A DNA stretch of 64,000 nt from Limnohabitans sp. T6-20 (GCF_003063505.1 NZ_NERW01000001.1:736501-800500), one strand, 5' to 3'; shown: positions 23,463-32,616, counted from the stretch's first letter. The notes: generated by a model from the sequence alone, not told the origin. Made by a program: numbers and translations.

Positions 23463-25460
23463 ATGTCATTGACTGCATTCGCTCATCAAACCATTCACTT
23501 ATTTTTGAGGTGGACGGGCACGATGCTGCGGCCCTTTTTTGCTACGGCTGTTTTGTTGATCACATGCCTTGTTGTGCCTGCCATGGCCCAGCCTGTCAAA
23601 GGTTCTTTGTACAAAGACTTTTTGCCCATGGGGTCAGGTGCGAGTGTGGCCTTGCCTGAGGGCTCGTGGGAAGCGACCCAAATCACCGCATTGAGTTTTC
23701 CAGGTGAGAGTTGGGATGCATACACCTTGAAAAACCGACTGCCTGGTGCAAAGGTGCCTTATTTGGTGGTTCGGCAAACTTCCACCGTTGGGCGGTGGGG
23801 CAATACGGGGTGCGTGTCTAAGAATCTTCACCAGTTCATGGTCAATGAGCACGGCACACGCATCAGCGAAACATTGAACAAATGCTCTCGTGTGTTTGCG
23901 CTTCCCGATTTTGAAAGTTGGAAAGCTTTGAGCTGGGCCTTAAATCAGCGTGACTTTCAATGGTGGTCAGATGTTTTGAATGGCATGAGCGAACCGGAAG
24001 GCGCAGACAGGAAGGGCGTTTTTCAAATGGAATTAACCGTCCAGCAATTCAATGGGAAAAAACTGCGAATTGATGCGTTTGTGTTGCCCCCAGTTGGCAT
24101 GACAGTTAACAAATTCAGGAGTGATTTCAAATCTGGTCAGGAGTTGACCGAGCACCAGATCCTGTCGGGTTGGACGTCTATTTATATCGAGTCCATGCAG
24201 CAGAGTTACTTCAACAAGAAACCTCAGCCGATCATGGCGCTGGCTTACCCGGTCAATACAGGTGGGCAGACGCCAGGGGTATCTGCGGTAACCCAAATTG
24301 CAGCGGCCACGCCTGCTACCGAGAACGCAAACGTCGGCGCTATTGAAAAAGCGCGTGAACAGCGGACCCAGGAGCTTTTGCGTGAAGCGGAGACGTCAGG
24401 CAGCAATCGACCTGCAGCCAAGCCTCCCGTGCCGCCGACTGCGCCAGTTCTTGCTGCTGTCGATCCGGTCAGGCCCGCACCCGCACCTGCGTCAGCGGTG
24501 AAGCCTGCATCTGCAATGCCAGCTCCGGCTTCTGCCCCCGTCGTTGCAGACAATTCTGCGCAGCTGCGTCTTGAGCAAGAGCGCAGGGCCATGGAGGAAG
24601 ACAAACGCAAAATGGCCCAGCAACTGGAGGCCATGACCCAGATGCTGGCCAAACTTCAGAAAGAAAATGCCGCTGCCGTTGCGGCCGCCAAGGTGAAAGA
24701 ACAGGCCGCAGCAGCGCCCGCGCCTGAGCCTGTCGCTTTCAAAGAGCCCGTCACCTATGCCAACCGCAAGGCCTTGGTGATCGGTAACGATCTGTATACC
24801 CATGTGCCCAAGCTCAACAATGCGGGTGCCGACGCAGAAGCCATGGCCAAGTCACTGGAGGCTGTGGGTTACAAGGTCTTCAAACATCTGAATTTGAACG
24901 AGAAAAAATTCAAGCAAGCCGTGCGCGATTTCAAGCAAAACTTGACCGGTGGTGACGAAGTGTTGTTCTTTTATGCTGGCCATGGTGTGCAATTGGGCAA
25001 TGCCAATTACTTGTTGCCGACCGATGTGCAAGGCGATCAAGAAGACCAGGTCAAAGACGACGCTATCTTGCTGCAAAAAGTACTGGATGACATGGAAGAC
25101 AAAAAGACCAAGTTTGCGCTTGCCGTGATCGATGCTTGCCGTGACAACCCCTTCAAAAGCAAAGGCCGAGCCATCGGTGGCCGCGGACTTGCACCCACAA
25201 CGGCAGCCACAGGCCAGATGATCATGTTCTCGGCAGGCGCGGGTCAGCAAGCCTTGGACAGGTTGGGTGACAACGACAAAGAAAAGAATGGTTTGTTCAC
25301 CCGGATTTTTGTGAAAGAAATGACCAAGCCGGGCGTCTCTGTTGACCGGGTGCTGCGCAACGTGCGCAATGAAGTGGTTCGTCTCGCTCGATCGGTGGGG
25401 CATGAGCAAACGCCGTCCCTTTATGACCAAGCGATTGGTGAGTTCTACTTCAAACAGTAA
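23463..25460 (+). CDS. Second exported caspase-family protein with N-terminal unknown domain and coiled coil
   Basis: The product has 665 residues if ATG 23463 is used; ATG 23523 is an equally good start, giving a compact signal peptide (MLRPFFATAVLLITCLVVPA). A unique region of about 250 residues follows, with two Cys (GNTGCVSKN and NKCSRVF) that could form a disulfide. Next come a Pro/Ala linker, a charged coiled coil (LRLEQERRAMEEDKRKMAQQ) and a C-terminal caspase domain with His507 (FFYAGHGVQLG) and Cys559 (VIDACRDNPF). The domain order is the reverse of the first caspase. It faces the five-gene operon across a 132-bp promoter region. Confidence 0.85.
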   Translation: MSLTAFAHQTIHLFLRWTGTMLRPFFATAVLLITCLVVPAMAQPVKGSLYKDFLPMGSGASVALPEGSWEATQITALSFPGESWDAYTLKNRLPGAKVPYLVVRQTSTVGRWGNTGCVSKNLHQFMVNEHGTRISETLNKCSRVFALPDFESWKALSWALNQRDFQWWSDVLNGMSEPEGADRKGVFQMELTVQQFNGKKLRIDAFVLPPVGMTVNKFRSDFKSGQELTEHQILSGWTSIYIESMQQSYFNKKPQPIMALAYPVNTGGQTPGVSAVTQIAAATPATENANVGAIEKAREQRTQELLREAETSGSNRPAAKPPVPPTAPVLAAVDPVRPAPAPASAVKPASAMPAPASAPVVADNSAQLRLEQERRAMEEDKRKMAQQLEAMTQMLAKLQKENAAAVAAAKVKEQAAAAPAPEPVAFKEPVTYANRKALVIGNDLYTHVPKLNNAGADAEAMAKSLEAVGYKVFKHLNLNEKKFKQAVRDFKQNLTGGDEVLFFYAGHGVQLGNANYLLPTDVQGDQEDQVKDDAILLQKVLDDMEDKKTKFALAVIDACRDNPFKSKGRAIGGRGLAPTTAATGQMIMFSAGAGQQALDRLGDNDKEKNGLFTRIFVKEMTKPGVSVDRVLRNVRNEVVRLARSVGHEQTPSLYDQAIGEFYFKQ

Positions 25461-25488
25461 GCCTCACCAGCTGGAGACGCGCAATAAA

Positions 25489-25519
25489 AAACCGCCCCGG
25501 ATTGTGGCCGGGGCGGTTT
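25489..25519 (-). terminator. Strong (bidirectional) terminator between caspase and pckG genes
   Basis: A perfect 12-bp stem AAACCGCCCCGG/CCGGGGCGGTTT encloses a seven-base loop. On the reverse strand it is followed by a T-run (the forward strand reads AATAAAAA before it), so it terminates pckG. It probably also stops the convergent caspase transcript. Confidence 0.9.
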
Positions 25520-25555
25520 GAACCTCAGGCGCCGCTTGGGCGCAGAACCCGATAT

Positions 25556-27436
25556 TTACGCAGCCAAGCGCGCTTCCAGTGCAGCCTTGGTGTCCAGTAG
25601 CGCTTTGGGCAGATGGAACGCCAGTTGGGCAAAGTGCTCGTCGTGCAGCTTGAATTCGGCTTGCCAGGCGGCTTTGTCGATGCTGGTGACCGACTTGAAC
25701 TGTTCGGCGCTGAAGTCCAGGCCGGTCCAGGTGATTTCGCCGTAAGTGGGGGCCACGCCGAACATGGTCTCTTCGCCCTTGGCGTTGCCTTCCAGGCGGT
25801 CGATCATCCACTTGAGCACGCGCATGTTGTCGCCGTAGCCGGGCCACACGAACGAGCCGCTGTCGTCTTTGCGGAACCAGTTCACGCAGTACATGGCGGG
25901 CAGCTTGTGGCCAGCGGCCTCAGCCTTGGCACCGGTGTTCAGCCAGTGCTGGAAGTAGTCGCTCATGTTGTAGCCGCAAAACGGCAGCATGGCGAACGGA
26001 TCGCGGCGCACCACGCCCTGCGCGCCAAAGGCGGCAGCGGTGGTCTCGGAACCCATGGTCGCGGCCATGTAGACGCCTTCGGTCCAAGTGCGCGCTTCGG
26101 TGACGAGGGGCACGGTGGTCGAGCGGCGGCCACCGAACATGAACGCGTCGATCGGCACGCCCGCAGCGTCGTCCCATGCGGGGTCGAGCGCGGGGTTGTT
26201 GGCAGCGGCCACGGTGAAGCGGGCGTTGGGGTGAGCGGCTTTGGCGCCGGTCTCTTTGGCGATCTGGGGGGTCCAGTCCTTGCCTTGCCAGTCGATCAAA
26301 TGGTCGGGCAGCTTGCCGGTGTCTTTTTCCATGCCTTCCCACCACACGTCGCCGTCGTCTGTCAGGGCCACGTTGGTGAAGATCACGTCCTTGTGCAGGC
26401 TCAGCATGCAGTTGGGGTTGGTCTTCATGTTGGTGCCGGGGGCGACGCCAAAGTAACCGGCTTCGGGGTTGATGGCGTACATCTTGCCGTCGGCGTGGGG
26501 TTTGACCCAGGCGATGTCGTCGCCAATGGTTGTGACGCTCCAGCCTTCAAAGGCTTTCGGCGGCACCAGCATCGAGAAGTTGGTTTTGCCGCAAGCGCTG
26601 GGGAAAGCGGCTGCAACGTGGTACTTTTTGCCTTCGGGGTTGGTCACGCCCAAGATGAGCATGTGCTCGGCCAACCAGCCTTGGTCGCGGCCCATATTGG
26701 AGGCGATGCGCAGGGCAAAGCACTTCTTGCCCAGCAGCGCGTTGCCGCCGTAGCCCGAACCGTAAGACCAGATTTCGCGGGTCTCGGGGAAGTGCACGAT
26801 GTATTTGGTGCTGGGGTTGCAAGGCCAGCTGGTGGTGTCCTTTTGGCAAACACCGTCGATGGTGGCCAAAGGTGCGCCCACGGTGTGCATGCAGGGCACG
26901 AAGTCGCCGTTGGTGCCCAGCACGTCAAACACGGCCTTGCCCATGCGGGTCATGATTTTCTGGTTGACGGCCACGTAGGCGCTGTCGGTCAGCTCGATGC
27001 CGATGTGGCTGATGTGCGAACCCAGCGGGCCCATCGAGAAAGGCACCACGTACATCGTGCGGCCAGCCATGCAACCGTCAAACAGCGGGTTCAGGGTGGC
27101 GCGCATTTGCGCAGGTTCCATCCAGTTGTTGGTCGGGCCGGCATCTTCTTTTTGGGCCGAGCAGATGTAGGTGCGGTCCTCCACGCGGGCCACGTCCGAA
27201 GGGTCGGAGCAGGCCAGGAAGGAGTTGGGGCGCTTGGCGGGGTTGAGCTTTTTAAAGGTGCCGGCAGCGACCAGCTCGGCGCACAGGCGGTCGTATTCTT
27301 CTTGAGAGCCGTCACACCAGTAAATGTTGGCGGGCTTGCACAGGGCGGCCATTTCGGCGACCCAGGCGATCAGTTTCGCGTTCTTGACGTACGCGGGTGT
27401 GTTCAGGTTCAGGCCCTGCATCACGGGTGAGTTCAT
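25556..27436 (-). CDS. pckG: Phosphoenolpyruvate carboxykinase (GTP)
   Basis: This 626-residue enzyme converts oxaloacetate and GTP to PEP and carbon dioxide in gluconeogenesis. GTP-class features include the kinase-1a P-loop with its reactive Cys ([15 protein letters not shown]) and the segments [39 protein letters not shown] and [13 protein letters not shown]. Length matches the GTP-dependent family (about 600-640). ATG 27436 is chosen because GGAG lies seven bases upstream; the open frame extends eleven codons further. The leader carries a 12-bp inverted repeat. Confidence 0.96.
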   Translation of the reverse strand: MNSPVMQGLNLNTPAYVKNAKLIAWVAEMAALCKPANIYWCDGSQEEYDRLCAELVAAGTFKKLNPAKRPNSFLACSDPSDVARVEDRTYICSAQKEDAGPTNNWMEPAQMRATLNPLFDGCMAGRTMYVVPFSMGPLGSHISHIGIELTDSAYVAVNQKIMTRMGKAVFDVLGTNGDFVPCMHTVGAPLATIDGVCQKDTTSWPCNPSTKYIVHFPETREIWSYGSGYGGNALLGKKCFALRIASNMGRDQGWLAEHMLILGVTNPEGKKYHVAAAFPSACGKTNFSMLVPPKAFEGWSVTTIGDDIAWVKPHADGKMYAINPEAGYFGVAPGTNMKTNPNCMLSLHKDVIFTNVALTDDGDVWWEGMEKDTGKLPDHLIDWQGKDWTPQIAKETGAKAAHPNARFTVAAANNPALDPAWDDAAGVPIDAFMFGGRRSTTVPLVTEARTWTEGVYMAATMGSETTAAAFGAQGVVRRDPFAMLPFCGYNMSDYFQHWLNTGAKAEAAGHKLPAMYCVNWFRKDDSGSFVWPGYGDNMRVLKWMIDRLEGNAKGEETMFGVAPTYGEITWTGLDFSAEQFKSVTSIDKAAWQAEFKLHDEHFAQLAFHLPKALLDTKAALEARLAA

Positions 27437-27458
27437 GACTAGCTCCAAGTTTAAAAAT

Positions 27459-27498
27459 CGTTTTTTCAAAACCGCTGTTTGGGGGCTTTGAAAAAACG
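27459..27498. promoter_or_regulatory. Perfect 12-bp inverted repeat upstream of pckG
   Basis: CGTTTTTTCAAA (27459-27470) and TTTGAAAAAACG (27487-27498) are exact reverse complements separated by 16 bases. The element lies 22 bases before the pckG start, in the divergent pckG/modA region. It could be an operator of a dimeric regulator or an mRNA leader hairpin that controls PEP carboxykinase. No known consensus was matched. Confidence 0.45.
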
Positions 27499-27654
27499 GC
27501 TCGTTGGCTGAGATACTGACGGTGTTGTCGGCATCAAGCTGTGTGCCGTAACCGCTTGGTAACTTGGGGTCTCGATTTTAGGGAGCCTGTCTGCTTTGTG
27601 CCTGTCATTTGCGCCCAAAACCCTTTTAAATCTATGCAAAAAAAGCATGACGTT

Positions 27655-28446
27655 ATGCCGATTTTTAGGCTTCCTGTTTTGTCGTGGGGCCGCCGACAGT
27701 GGCTGATCGCGGTTTTGGCCCTGCCACAACTGGCCAAAGCGCAGACGCCACTGCGCATCAAGATTGCCGCCGCCAGCAATCTAAAGTTTGTGCTTGCTGA
27801 CTTGGTGAGCCAGTACAGGCATCAAACAGGTGTGCAGGTCGAAGTCAGTTTGGGCGCTTCGGGCAACCTGGCGCGGCAGATTTTGCAAGGCCTGCCCGTT
27901 GAGCAATTCATCTCAGCGGACGAAGAATGGGTGGCTGAATTGGTCAAGGCGGGACGCACGCTGGATGCCGGGCAGCGTTATGCCACGGGGCGGTTGGCAC
28001 TGATTCTGCCTAAAAATTCAGCACTGCCTTTGGCTCAGGGGCTTGCTGCTGTGGTGCGAGCCCTGAAACCTGGCGACAAATTGGCGATGGCCAACCCTGC
28101 TTTGGCCCCCTACGGTGTGGCGGCACAAGAGGCCTTGCTGCGTTCGGGCGTGGGTGCATTGCCTGCCGGGCAAAAAGTCTTGGGTGACAACATCGGGCAA
28201 GCGACGCAATTTGTGGCCACAGGGGCCGCACAAGCGGGCATCACGGCCCTGGCGCTGGCCACTGCGCCCGAGCTGGCCCCGGCTTTGCAGGTGTTGCCTT
28301 TGCCAGAGTCCTTGCATGGGCCATTGCACCAGCGCATGGTTTTGCTCAAAGGGGCCAGCCCAGCCGCAGTGGCGTGGCATCAATTTTTGCTCAGCCCACA
28401 AGCCCGGGCGGTCTTTTTGCGGCACGGCTACGCCTTGCCACAATAA
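27655..28446 (+). CDS. modA: Molybdate ABC transporter, periplasmic binding protein
   Basis: ModA binds molybdate or tungstate in the periplasm. The product has about 263 residues. A twin-arginine-like or Sec signal (GRRQWLIAVLALPQLAKA) is followed by KIAAASNLKFVLADLV, the anion-binding start of ModA, and then SLGASGNLARQILQG and VEQFISADEEW. ATG 27655 and ATG 27634 are both possible starts. It is followed by modB after 46 bp. No ModE gene or clear ModE-type site was seen. Confidence 0.9.
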   Translation: MPIFRLPVLSWGRRQWLIAVLALPQLAKAQTPLRIKIAAASNLKFVLADLVSQYRHQTGVQVEVSLGASGNLARQILQGLPVEQFISADEEWVAELVKAGRTLDAGQRYATGRLALILPKNSALPLAQGLAAVVRALKPGDKLAMANPALAPYGVAAQEALLRSGVGALPAGQKVLGDNIGQATQFVATGAAQAGITALALATAPELAPALQVLPLPESLHGPLHQRMVLLKGASPAAVAWHQFLLSPQARAVFLRHGYALPQ

Positions 28447-28492
28447 TCAAGGCCACACTGAACGATCAACGACCCCCTAGAAACAGACCCCC

Positions 28493-29170
28493 ATGGATTG
28501 GCCCGCACTGACCGTATCGCTGACCCTGGCGACCTTGACCACCCTGGTCTTGTTGCCGCTGGGCTTGGCATTGGCCCGCTGGCTGGCGGTCACGACTTGG
28601 CTTGGCCGTCCTTTCGTCGAAGCCTTGTTGTTGTTGCCTTTGCTGTTGCCGCCCACCGTGATTGGTTTTTACTTTCTGGTGGCTTTGGGGCAAGGCAGCC
28701 CCTTGGGGGCTTGGCTGGCGGCATCTGGTGTTCGCTTGGTGTTCACGCTGGAGGGCTTGCTGCTGGTGAGCGTGTTGGTCAACCTGCCCTTCATGGTGCA
28801 ACCCATACAGCGCGCATTTGCCGCCGTGCCCCACAGCCTGCGTGAGGCGGCTTGGGTCTCGGGGTTGTCTACTTGGCAAACCTTTTGGCGCATCGAGTTG
28901 CCGCTGGCCTGGCCCGGTTTGCTGGCGGGCATGGCGCTCACAGTGGCCCACACGCTGGGCGAGTTTGGCGTGGTGCTCATGGTGGGCGGCAACATCGAGG
29001 GTGAAACCCGCACTTTGTCGGTGTCGCTCTACGACAAGGTTCAGGGCATGGACTTGTCATCAGCCCATGTGATGGCGCTGGTGCTGGTGGGGGTGTCCCT
29101 GCTGGCGCTGACCCTGGTCTTGGCGTTTGACCGGGTGGGCCAGCGCGGGCGTGCCCTGCAGGAGCGTTGA
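28493..29170 (+). CDS. modB: Molybdate ABC transporter permease
   Basis: This 225-residue inner-membrane permease has about five hydrophobic segments. It shows ModB-typical stretches such as EALLLLPLLLPPTVIGFYFL, RVASWVSG-like EAA loop (sequence LREAAWVSGLSTWQTFWRIE) and LAHTLGEFGVVLMVGGNIEG-type end (sequence VAHTLGEFGVVLMVGGNI). It forms the channel for molybdate. Its TGA stop shares a base with the modC start (TGATG), so the two are translationally coupled. Confidence 0.93.
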   Translation: MDWPALTVSLTLATLTTLVLLPLGLALARWLAVTTWLGRPFVEALLLLPLLLPPTVIGFYFLVALGQGSPLGAWLAASGVRLVFTLEGLLLVSVLVNLPFMVQPIQRAFAAVPHSLREAAWVSGLSTWQTFWRIELPLAWPGLLAGMALTVAHTLGEFGVVLMVGGNIEGETRTLSVSLYDKVQGMDLSSAHVMALVLVGVSLLALTLVLAFDRVGQRGRALQER

Positions 29171-30351
29171 TGTCGGGCTTGCAAGTTCAACTCCATTCAA
29201 GCAGTCCGATTCGTTTGCAGGCGGAATTTGACTGTGGCGCAGGCGAACTGGTGGCCTTGGTCGGCCCATCGGGTAGCGGCAAGACCAGCATGTTGCGCGC
29301 CATTGCCGGTTTGTGGACGCCTGCCGATGTGCAGGGGCAGATTCGGGTGGACGGGCAAAGTTGGCTCGACACAGCAGCGGGCGTGCACCTGAGTCCGCAA
29401 CAGCGCCGTGCGGGCCTGGTGTTTCAGCATTACGCCTTGTTTCCACACATGACAGCCCATGCCAATGTGGCGCTGGCCGCAGGTCCAGGCTGGTCGGCTG
29501 CCGATGTGCAGGCTTTGCTCAAACGCATGGGGCTGGATGCACTCACGCAGCGCAGACCGGCGCAACTTTCTGGTGGGCAACAGCAGCGTGTGGCCTTGGC
29601 GCGCGCCTTGGTGCGTGTCATGCCGACACCCTCTTCTGCAACGGCGGCATCGCCCACGCCACCCGCCTTACCGGGGGTGCTGTTGCTGGACGAACCCTTT
29701 TCTGCGGTGGATGCCCCCACACGCCAAACCCTTTACCGTGAACTGGCGGCGTTGCGGCAACAAGTGTCTGTGCCCATGGTTCTGGTCACGCACGATCTGG
29801 CCGAGGCCCGCCGTCTGGCTGACCGGGTGGTGATTGTGGACGCGGGGCAGACCCTGCAAACGGGCCAACCTTCCAGGGTGTTTGCCAGCCCCCGCAATGC
29901 CCGCGTGGCCGAGCTGGTGGGTATCCAGAACCACTTTGCGGGCTGTTTCTACAAAGACCAGCCAGGCTGGGCGCGCTTGCGCTGGACGCAAGCGGGGGAT
30001 GCGCATGCCGCCATCGATTTGACGGTGGTGGACAAAAACAAGATCGACGATGGCACACCCGTGACCTGGGTGCTCAATGGGGAACAGGTCGATGTGTTGG
30101 CCGATGCCAGCGCCCCTGATCAGGCAGATGCGGGAGCCACACGGCTGCGCTGCCGTTTGGTCGAGGTGTTGGCTTTGGGTGAAATAAGTTTGTGCACACT
30201 CACGCCAGAAGCGTTGCCCGCTGAGACCATTACCCTGAACCTGACCACCCGATTGCTGGAGCGGCTTCAGGTCAATGCCGGGGGATGGGTTCAGTTGCTG
30301 ATTGCCCCCGGCGCATTGCACATCATGCCGGTGCGCGAAACCTCAGCCTGA
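29170..30351 (+). CDS. modC: Molybdate ABC transporter ATPase
   Basis: This is a 393-residue ATPase. It has Walker A GPSGSGKTSM, the Q-loop region FQHYALFPHM, signature LSGGQQQRVALARAL, Walker B VLLLDEPFSAVD and switch VTHDLAEARR. The C-terminal part (about residues 260-393) holds a molybdate-binding TOBE/Mop-type region. A Ser/Thr/Pro-rich insertion (TPSSATAASPTPPALPG) lies between the signature and Walker B, which is unusual but leaves both motifs intact. I use ATG 29170 rather than the in-frame TTG just before it. Confidence 0.92.
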   Translation: MSGLQVQLHSSSPIRLQAEFDCGAGELVALVGPSGSGKTSMLRAIAGLWTPADVQGQIRVDGQSWLDTAAGVHLSPQQRRAGLVFQHYALFPHMTAHANVALAAGPGWSAADVQALLKRMGLDALTQRRPAQLSGGQQQRVALARALVRVMPTPSSATAASPTPPALPGVLLLDEPFSAVDAPTRQTLYRELAALRQQVSVPMVLVTHDLAEARRLADRVVIVDAGQTLQTGQPSRVFASPRNARVAELVGIQNHFAGCFYKDQPGWARLRWTQAGDAHAAIDLTVVDKNKIDDGTPVTWVLNGEQVDVLADASAPDQADAGATRLRCRLVEVLALGEISLCTLTPEALPAETITLNLTTRLLERLQVNAGGWVQLLIAPGALHIMPVRETSA

Positions 30352-30370
30352 GCGCAGCCGGGGACCGCCC

Positions 30371-30407
30371 CAAAACAAAACCCGCAAAGCCAAAGCTGTT
30401 GCGGGTT
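30371..30407 (-). terminator. Rho-independent terminator for the small membrane protein gene
   Basis: A perfect nine-bp stem AACCCGCAA/TTGCGGGTT (30379-30387 and 30399-30407) is followed on the reverse strand by TTTTGTTTTG. It lies 48 bases after the stop of the 44-residue gene, and may also terminate modC readthrough. Confidence 0.75.
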
Positions 30408-30454
30408 GTGGTGAGTGCCGCCAGCAAAGGCAAGCACTTCGGGGCGTCAAAGCC

Positions 30455-30589
30455 TCAGGCCATGAACACGGCGATGAAGGCCAGCAAGAAAATCAGCACG
30501 GCACCAGCGGCCGGAATGACCACAGGAATGTGCTTGACCACGTTTTCCACGGGATCGTCAGATGTGTGTGTGTCGTTGTGAGCAGACAT
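30455..30589 (-). CDS. 44-residue single-pass membrane protein
   Basis: This is a small gene on the reverse strand. The product begins MSAHNDTHTSDDPVENVVK and continues with one hydrophobic helix (IPAAGAVLIFLLAFIAVFMA) to the end. A GAGG ribosome binding site precedes the ATG and a clear rho-independent terminator follows, so it is a complete transcription unit. The polar, His/Asp-rich N terminus and C-terminal anchor resemble small subunits of respiratory or other membrane complexes. I do not recognise the family. Confidence 0.65.
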   Translation of the reverse strand: MSAHNDTHTSDDPVENVVKHIPVVIPAAGAVLIFLLAFIAVFMA

Positions 30590-30645
30590 GGGGAACCTCA
30601 AAACAAGAATGGACGTATTGTAGCCACGCCCGGCCAGCGCTTGTC

Positions 30646-31050
30646 TTACATCAAGGCGTAGGTCGTGCTGGCCCGGAAAACGCTCTTTCCGTCATCGGCC
30701 CCGGCCAGGTCGATCTCGCCAAACGCCATCGCCTTGCCTGCCCGCAGCACGCGTGCGGTGATGAGGGCGTCTTGCCCCGACAGGGGCTTCATGAAGGTGC
30801 TCGACAATTGCACTGTGCTGCAAGGCCGGAACGTGCCGAAGTGGTTGATCAAGGCCAACACCATCGCCGTGTCGGCGGCCGCCATCATGGCTTGGCCGCA
30901 CAACATGCCACCCACCCGCGAGAGCTGATCGCTCTGGGGCAGGCGCAAGGTCACGCTATCTGCGTCAAAGCCCTCGACTTTCAGATTCAGGGCCTGTACC
31001 CAGGGTGCGAACAGGTCGGACAAAGCGTGTTGGAGGGTTTGGGTGGTCAT
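30646..31050 (-). CDS. PaaI-like hotdog thioesterase
   Basis: This 134-residue hotdog-fold protein probably hydrolyses acyl-CoA thioesters. The core GGMLCGQAMMAAADTAMVLA resembles the PaaI/YbdB active-site helix, although the usual HGG is replaced by RVGGMLCG, with Asp in the AADTAM position preserved. A beta-strand with LSSTFMKPLSGQDALITARV follows. It is divergent from the flavin reductase-like gene. The substrate is unknown. Confidence 0.85.
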   Translation of the reverse strand: MTTQTLQHALSDLFAPWVQALNLKVEGFDADSVTLRLPQSDQLSRVGGMLCGQAMMAAADTAMVLALINHFGTFRPCSTVQLSSTFMKPLSGQDALITARVLRAGKAMAFGEIDLAGADDGKSVFRASTTYALM

Positions 31051-31217
31051 GGTGTAGCGGTCTGGTCAAAGACCGGTGAGCGCAAAACCCCTATTTTGCA
31101 GTCCAAAAACTGCGTGGGTAGTAAGTGAGCGCGCAGGCCAAACGCCTTTAGGATAGGTGCCGGGCGCGCAGCATTGCACGCGGTCTTGCACTTTTGTCTT
31201 GCCTCCAGGAACTCACC

Positions 31218-31898
31218 ATGTACTACGAACCCGGCGTCACACCCCACGGTCTGCCACACGACCCTTTCAAATCCTGCGTGGTGCCGCGCCCCATTGGCTG
31301 GATTTCCACCGTGGACAGCCAGGGCCGTCACAACCTGGCGCCTTACAGCCAGTTTCAAAACGTCACGTTCAACCCGCCCATCGTCATGTTTTCGGCCAAC
31401 CAGAACACGGGCGGACAGCGCAAGGACTCGGTGCGTAACGCCGAAGAGACCGGCGAATTCGTCTGGAACATGGCGACTTATGCGCTGCGTGATGCCGTCA
31501 ACAGGTCGGCCGAAGAGCTGCCGCATGGCGTGGATGAATTCGAGCATGCCGGGCTCGTCAAGCTGCCCTCGCGCAAGGTCAAACCCATGCGGGTGGCGGG
31601 CTCACCCATTCAGTTTGAGTGCGTCTACCTCAACACGCTGCGCTTTCCGGGTGTGCCCCCCATGGGCACCGCCGATGTGGTGTTTGGCCGGGTGGTGGCC
31701 ATCCACATCGACGACGAAGTGATCGACGGCCAAGGCATGCTCGACATCCTCAAGATCCAGCCGCTGGCGCGCATGGGTTACTTCGACTACACCTTTGTGG
31801 ACAACAAATTCGAGATGGTGATTGGCGGCAACAACAGCGCCTTGCTGGCAGGGCTGGAAGGCTCACCCGACAAGGCCAAGGCCGCAACCCAACGCTAA
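31218..31898 (+). CDS. Flavin reductase-like, FMN-binding domain protein
   Basis: The product has 226 residues with the flavin reductase-like FMN-binding barrel. Segments typical of the family are KSCVVPRPIGWISTVDSQGR, NLAPYSQFQNVTFNPPIVMF and the C-terminal FGRVVAIHIDDEVIDGQG. Members reduce flavin with NAD(P)H for a partner monooxygenase, but some work alone. ATG 31218 has CAGGA upstream; the frame opens eight codons earlier. No partner oxygenase is adjacent. Confidence 0.88.
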   Translation: MYYEPGVTPHGLPHDPFKSCVVPRPIGWISTVDSQGRHNLAPYSQFQNVTFNPPIVMFSANQNTGGQRKDSVRNAEETGEFVWNMATYALRDAVNRSAEELPHGVDEFEHAGLVKLPSRKVKPMRVAGSPIQFECVYLNTLRFPGVPPMGTADVVFGRVVAIHIDDEVIDGQGMLDILKIQPLARMGYFDYTFVDNKFEMVIGGNNSALLAGLEGSPDKAKAATQR

Positions 31899-31963
31899 GA
31901 CGCCTAGCCGCCTTGGGCACGGGCAGGGTGCTGGCCTAGGGGTTTGCACGGTGAAAGGATCAA

Positions 31964-31985
31964 TTGCATTACAACCATAATGCAA
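31964..31985. promoter_or_regulatory. Perfect inverted repeat upstream of tetR (candidate operator)
   Basis: TTGCATTA (31964-31971) and TAATGCAA (31978-31985) are exact reverse complements with a six-base spacer. The element lies 30 bases before the TetR start. TetR-family repressors bind such palindromes in their own promoter, and the same promoter would drive the downstream catabolic genes. Confidence 0.55.
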
Positions 31986-32015
31986 TTTGATTGCTCACAT
32001 CCTGACGCCCACACC

Positions 32016-32615
32016 ATGACGCGCACCCTGCACCAAATCAAAAGCGAACAGACGCGTGAGCGCTTGCTGGACGCAGCTTTGGGCCTTATGCACACCAAGG
32101 GCCATGGCCAGGTGTCGGTGCACGAAGTTGCTCGTGCCGCAGGCATGACCGCTGGCGCTGTTCAGCACCACTTCACGTCCAAGGCCGCGCTGATGCTGGA
32201 GGTGATCACGCGCTTGATCGCGCAGCTCGAAGAGCACAGCGATTTCTGGCCCCCCGCGCATTGGCACCTGCAGCGGCGAGCAGCGCATTTTGTCCAGCAA
32301 GCCTGGGCCACTTTGTATGGCCAACCGCGTTTCACGGTGGCTTGGGCGGCGTATTTGGCGGCGCGTGAGGACGATCTCATGGTCGCCCACATCGTTGAAA
32401 GGCGTGGCGTGCTGACGGCCAGCCTGCACCAGCGCATGGCGCAAAGTTTTCCTGAAATGTGCCACGGCCCGCAGGCCGAGGCGCGTGTCCAGTTCGTGTT
32501 GTCAGCCCTGCGCGGCATGGGCCTGGTCGCACCGTTTTCCCCTGCAGCGGCCATGCCTGCGCAACTGCAGGTCTTGTCGCAATACCTTCAATCGTTCCCG
32601 TCCCTGGAGACATGA
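32016..32615 (+). CDS. TetR-family transcriptional regulator
   Basis: This 199-residue repressor has an N-terminal helix-turn-helix (ALGLMHTKGHGQVSVHEVAR, AAGMTAGAVQHHFTSKAALM, about residues 18-60) and an all-helical effector domain. The stop codon overlaps or abuts the start of the Bug receptor gene (ATG at 32617), so the regulator leads the operon of receptor, amidase and oxidoreductase. Its ligand is probably the transported compound or a breakdown product. ATG 32016 is chosen because the HTH starts soon after; a palindrome precedes it. Confidence 0.9.
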   Translation: MTRTLHQIKSEQTRERLLDAALGLMHTKGHGQVSVHEVARAAGMTAGAVQHHFTSKAALMLEVITRLIAQLEEHSDFWPPAHWHLQRRAAHFVQQAWATLYGQPRFTVAWAAYLAAREDDLMVAHIVERRGVLTASLHQRMAQSFPEMCHGPQAEARVQFVLSALRGMGLVAPFSPAAAMPAQLQVLSQYLQSFPSLET

Positions 32616-32616
32616 C

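Noticed and set aside
29430-29720. Antisense frame within modC insertion region
   Set aside because: Shadow of the Ser/Pro-rich insertion of modC.
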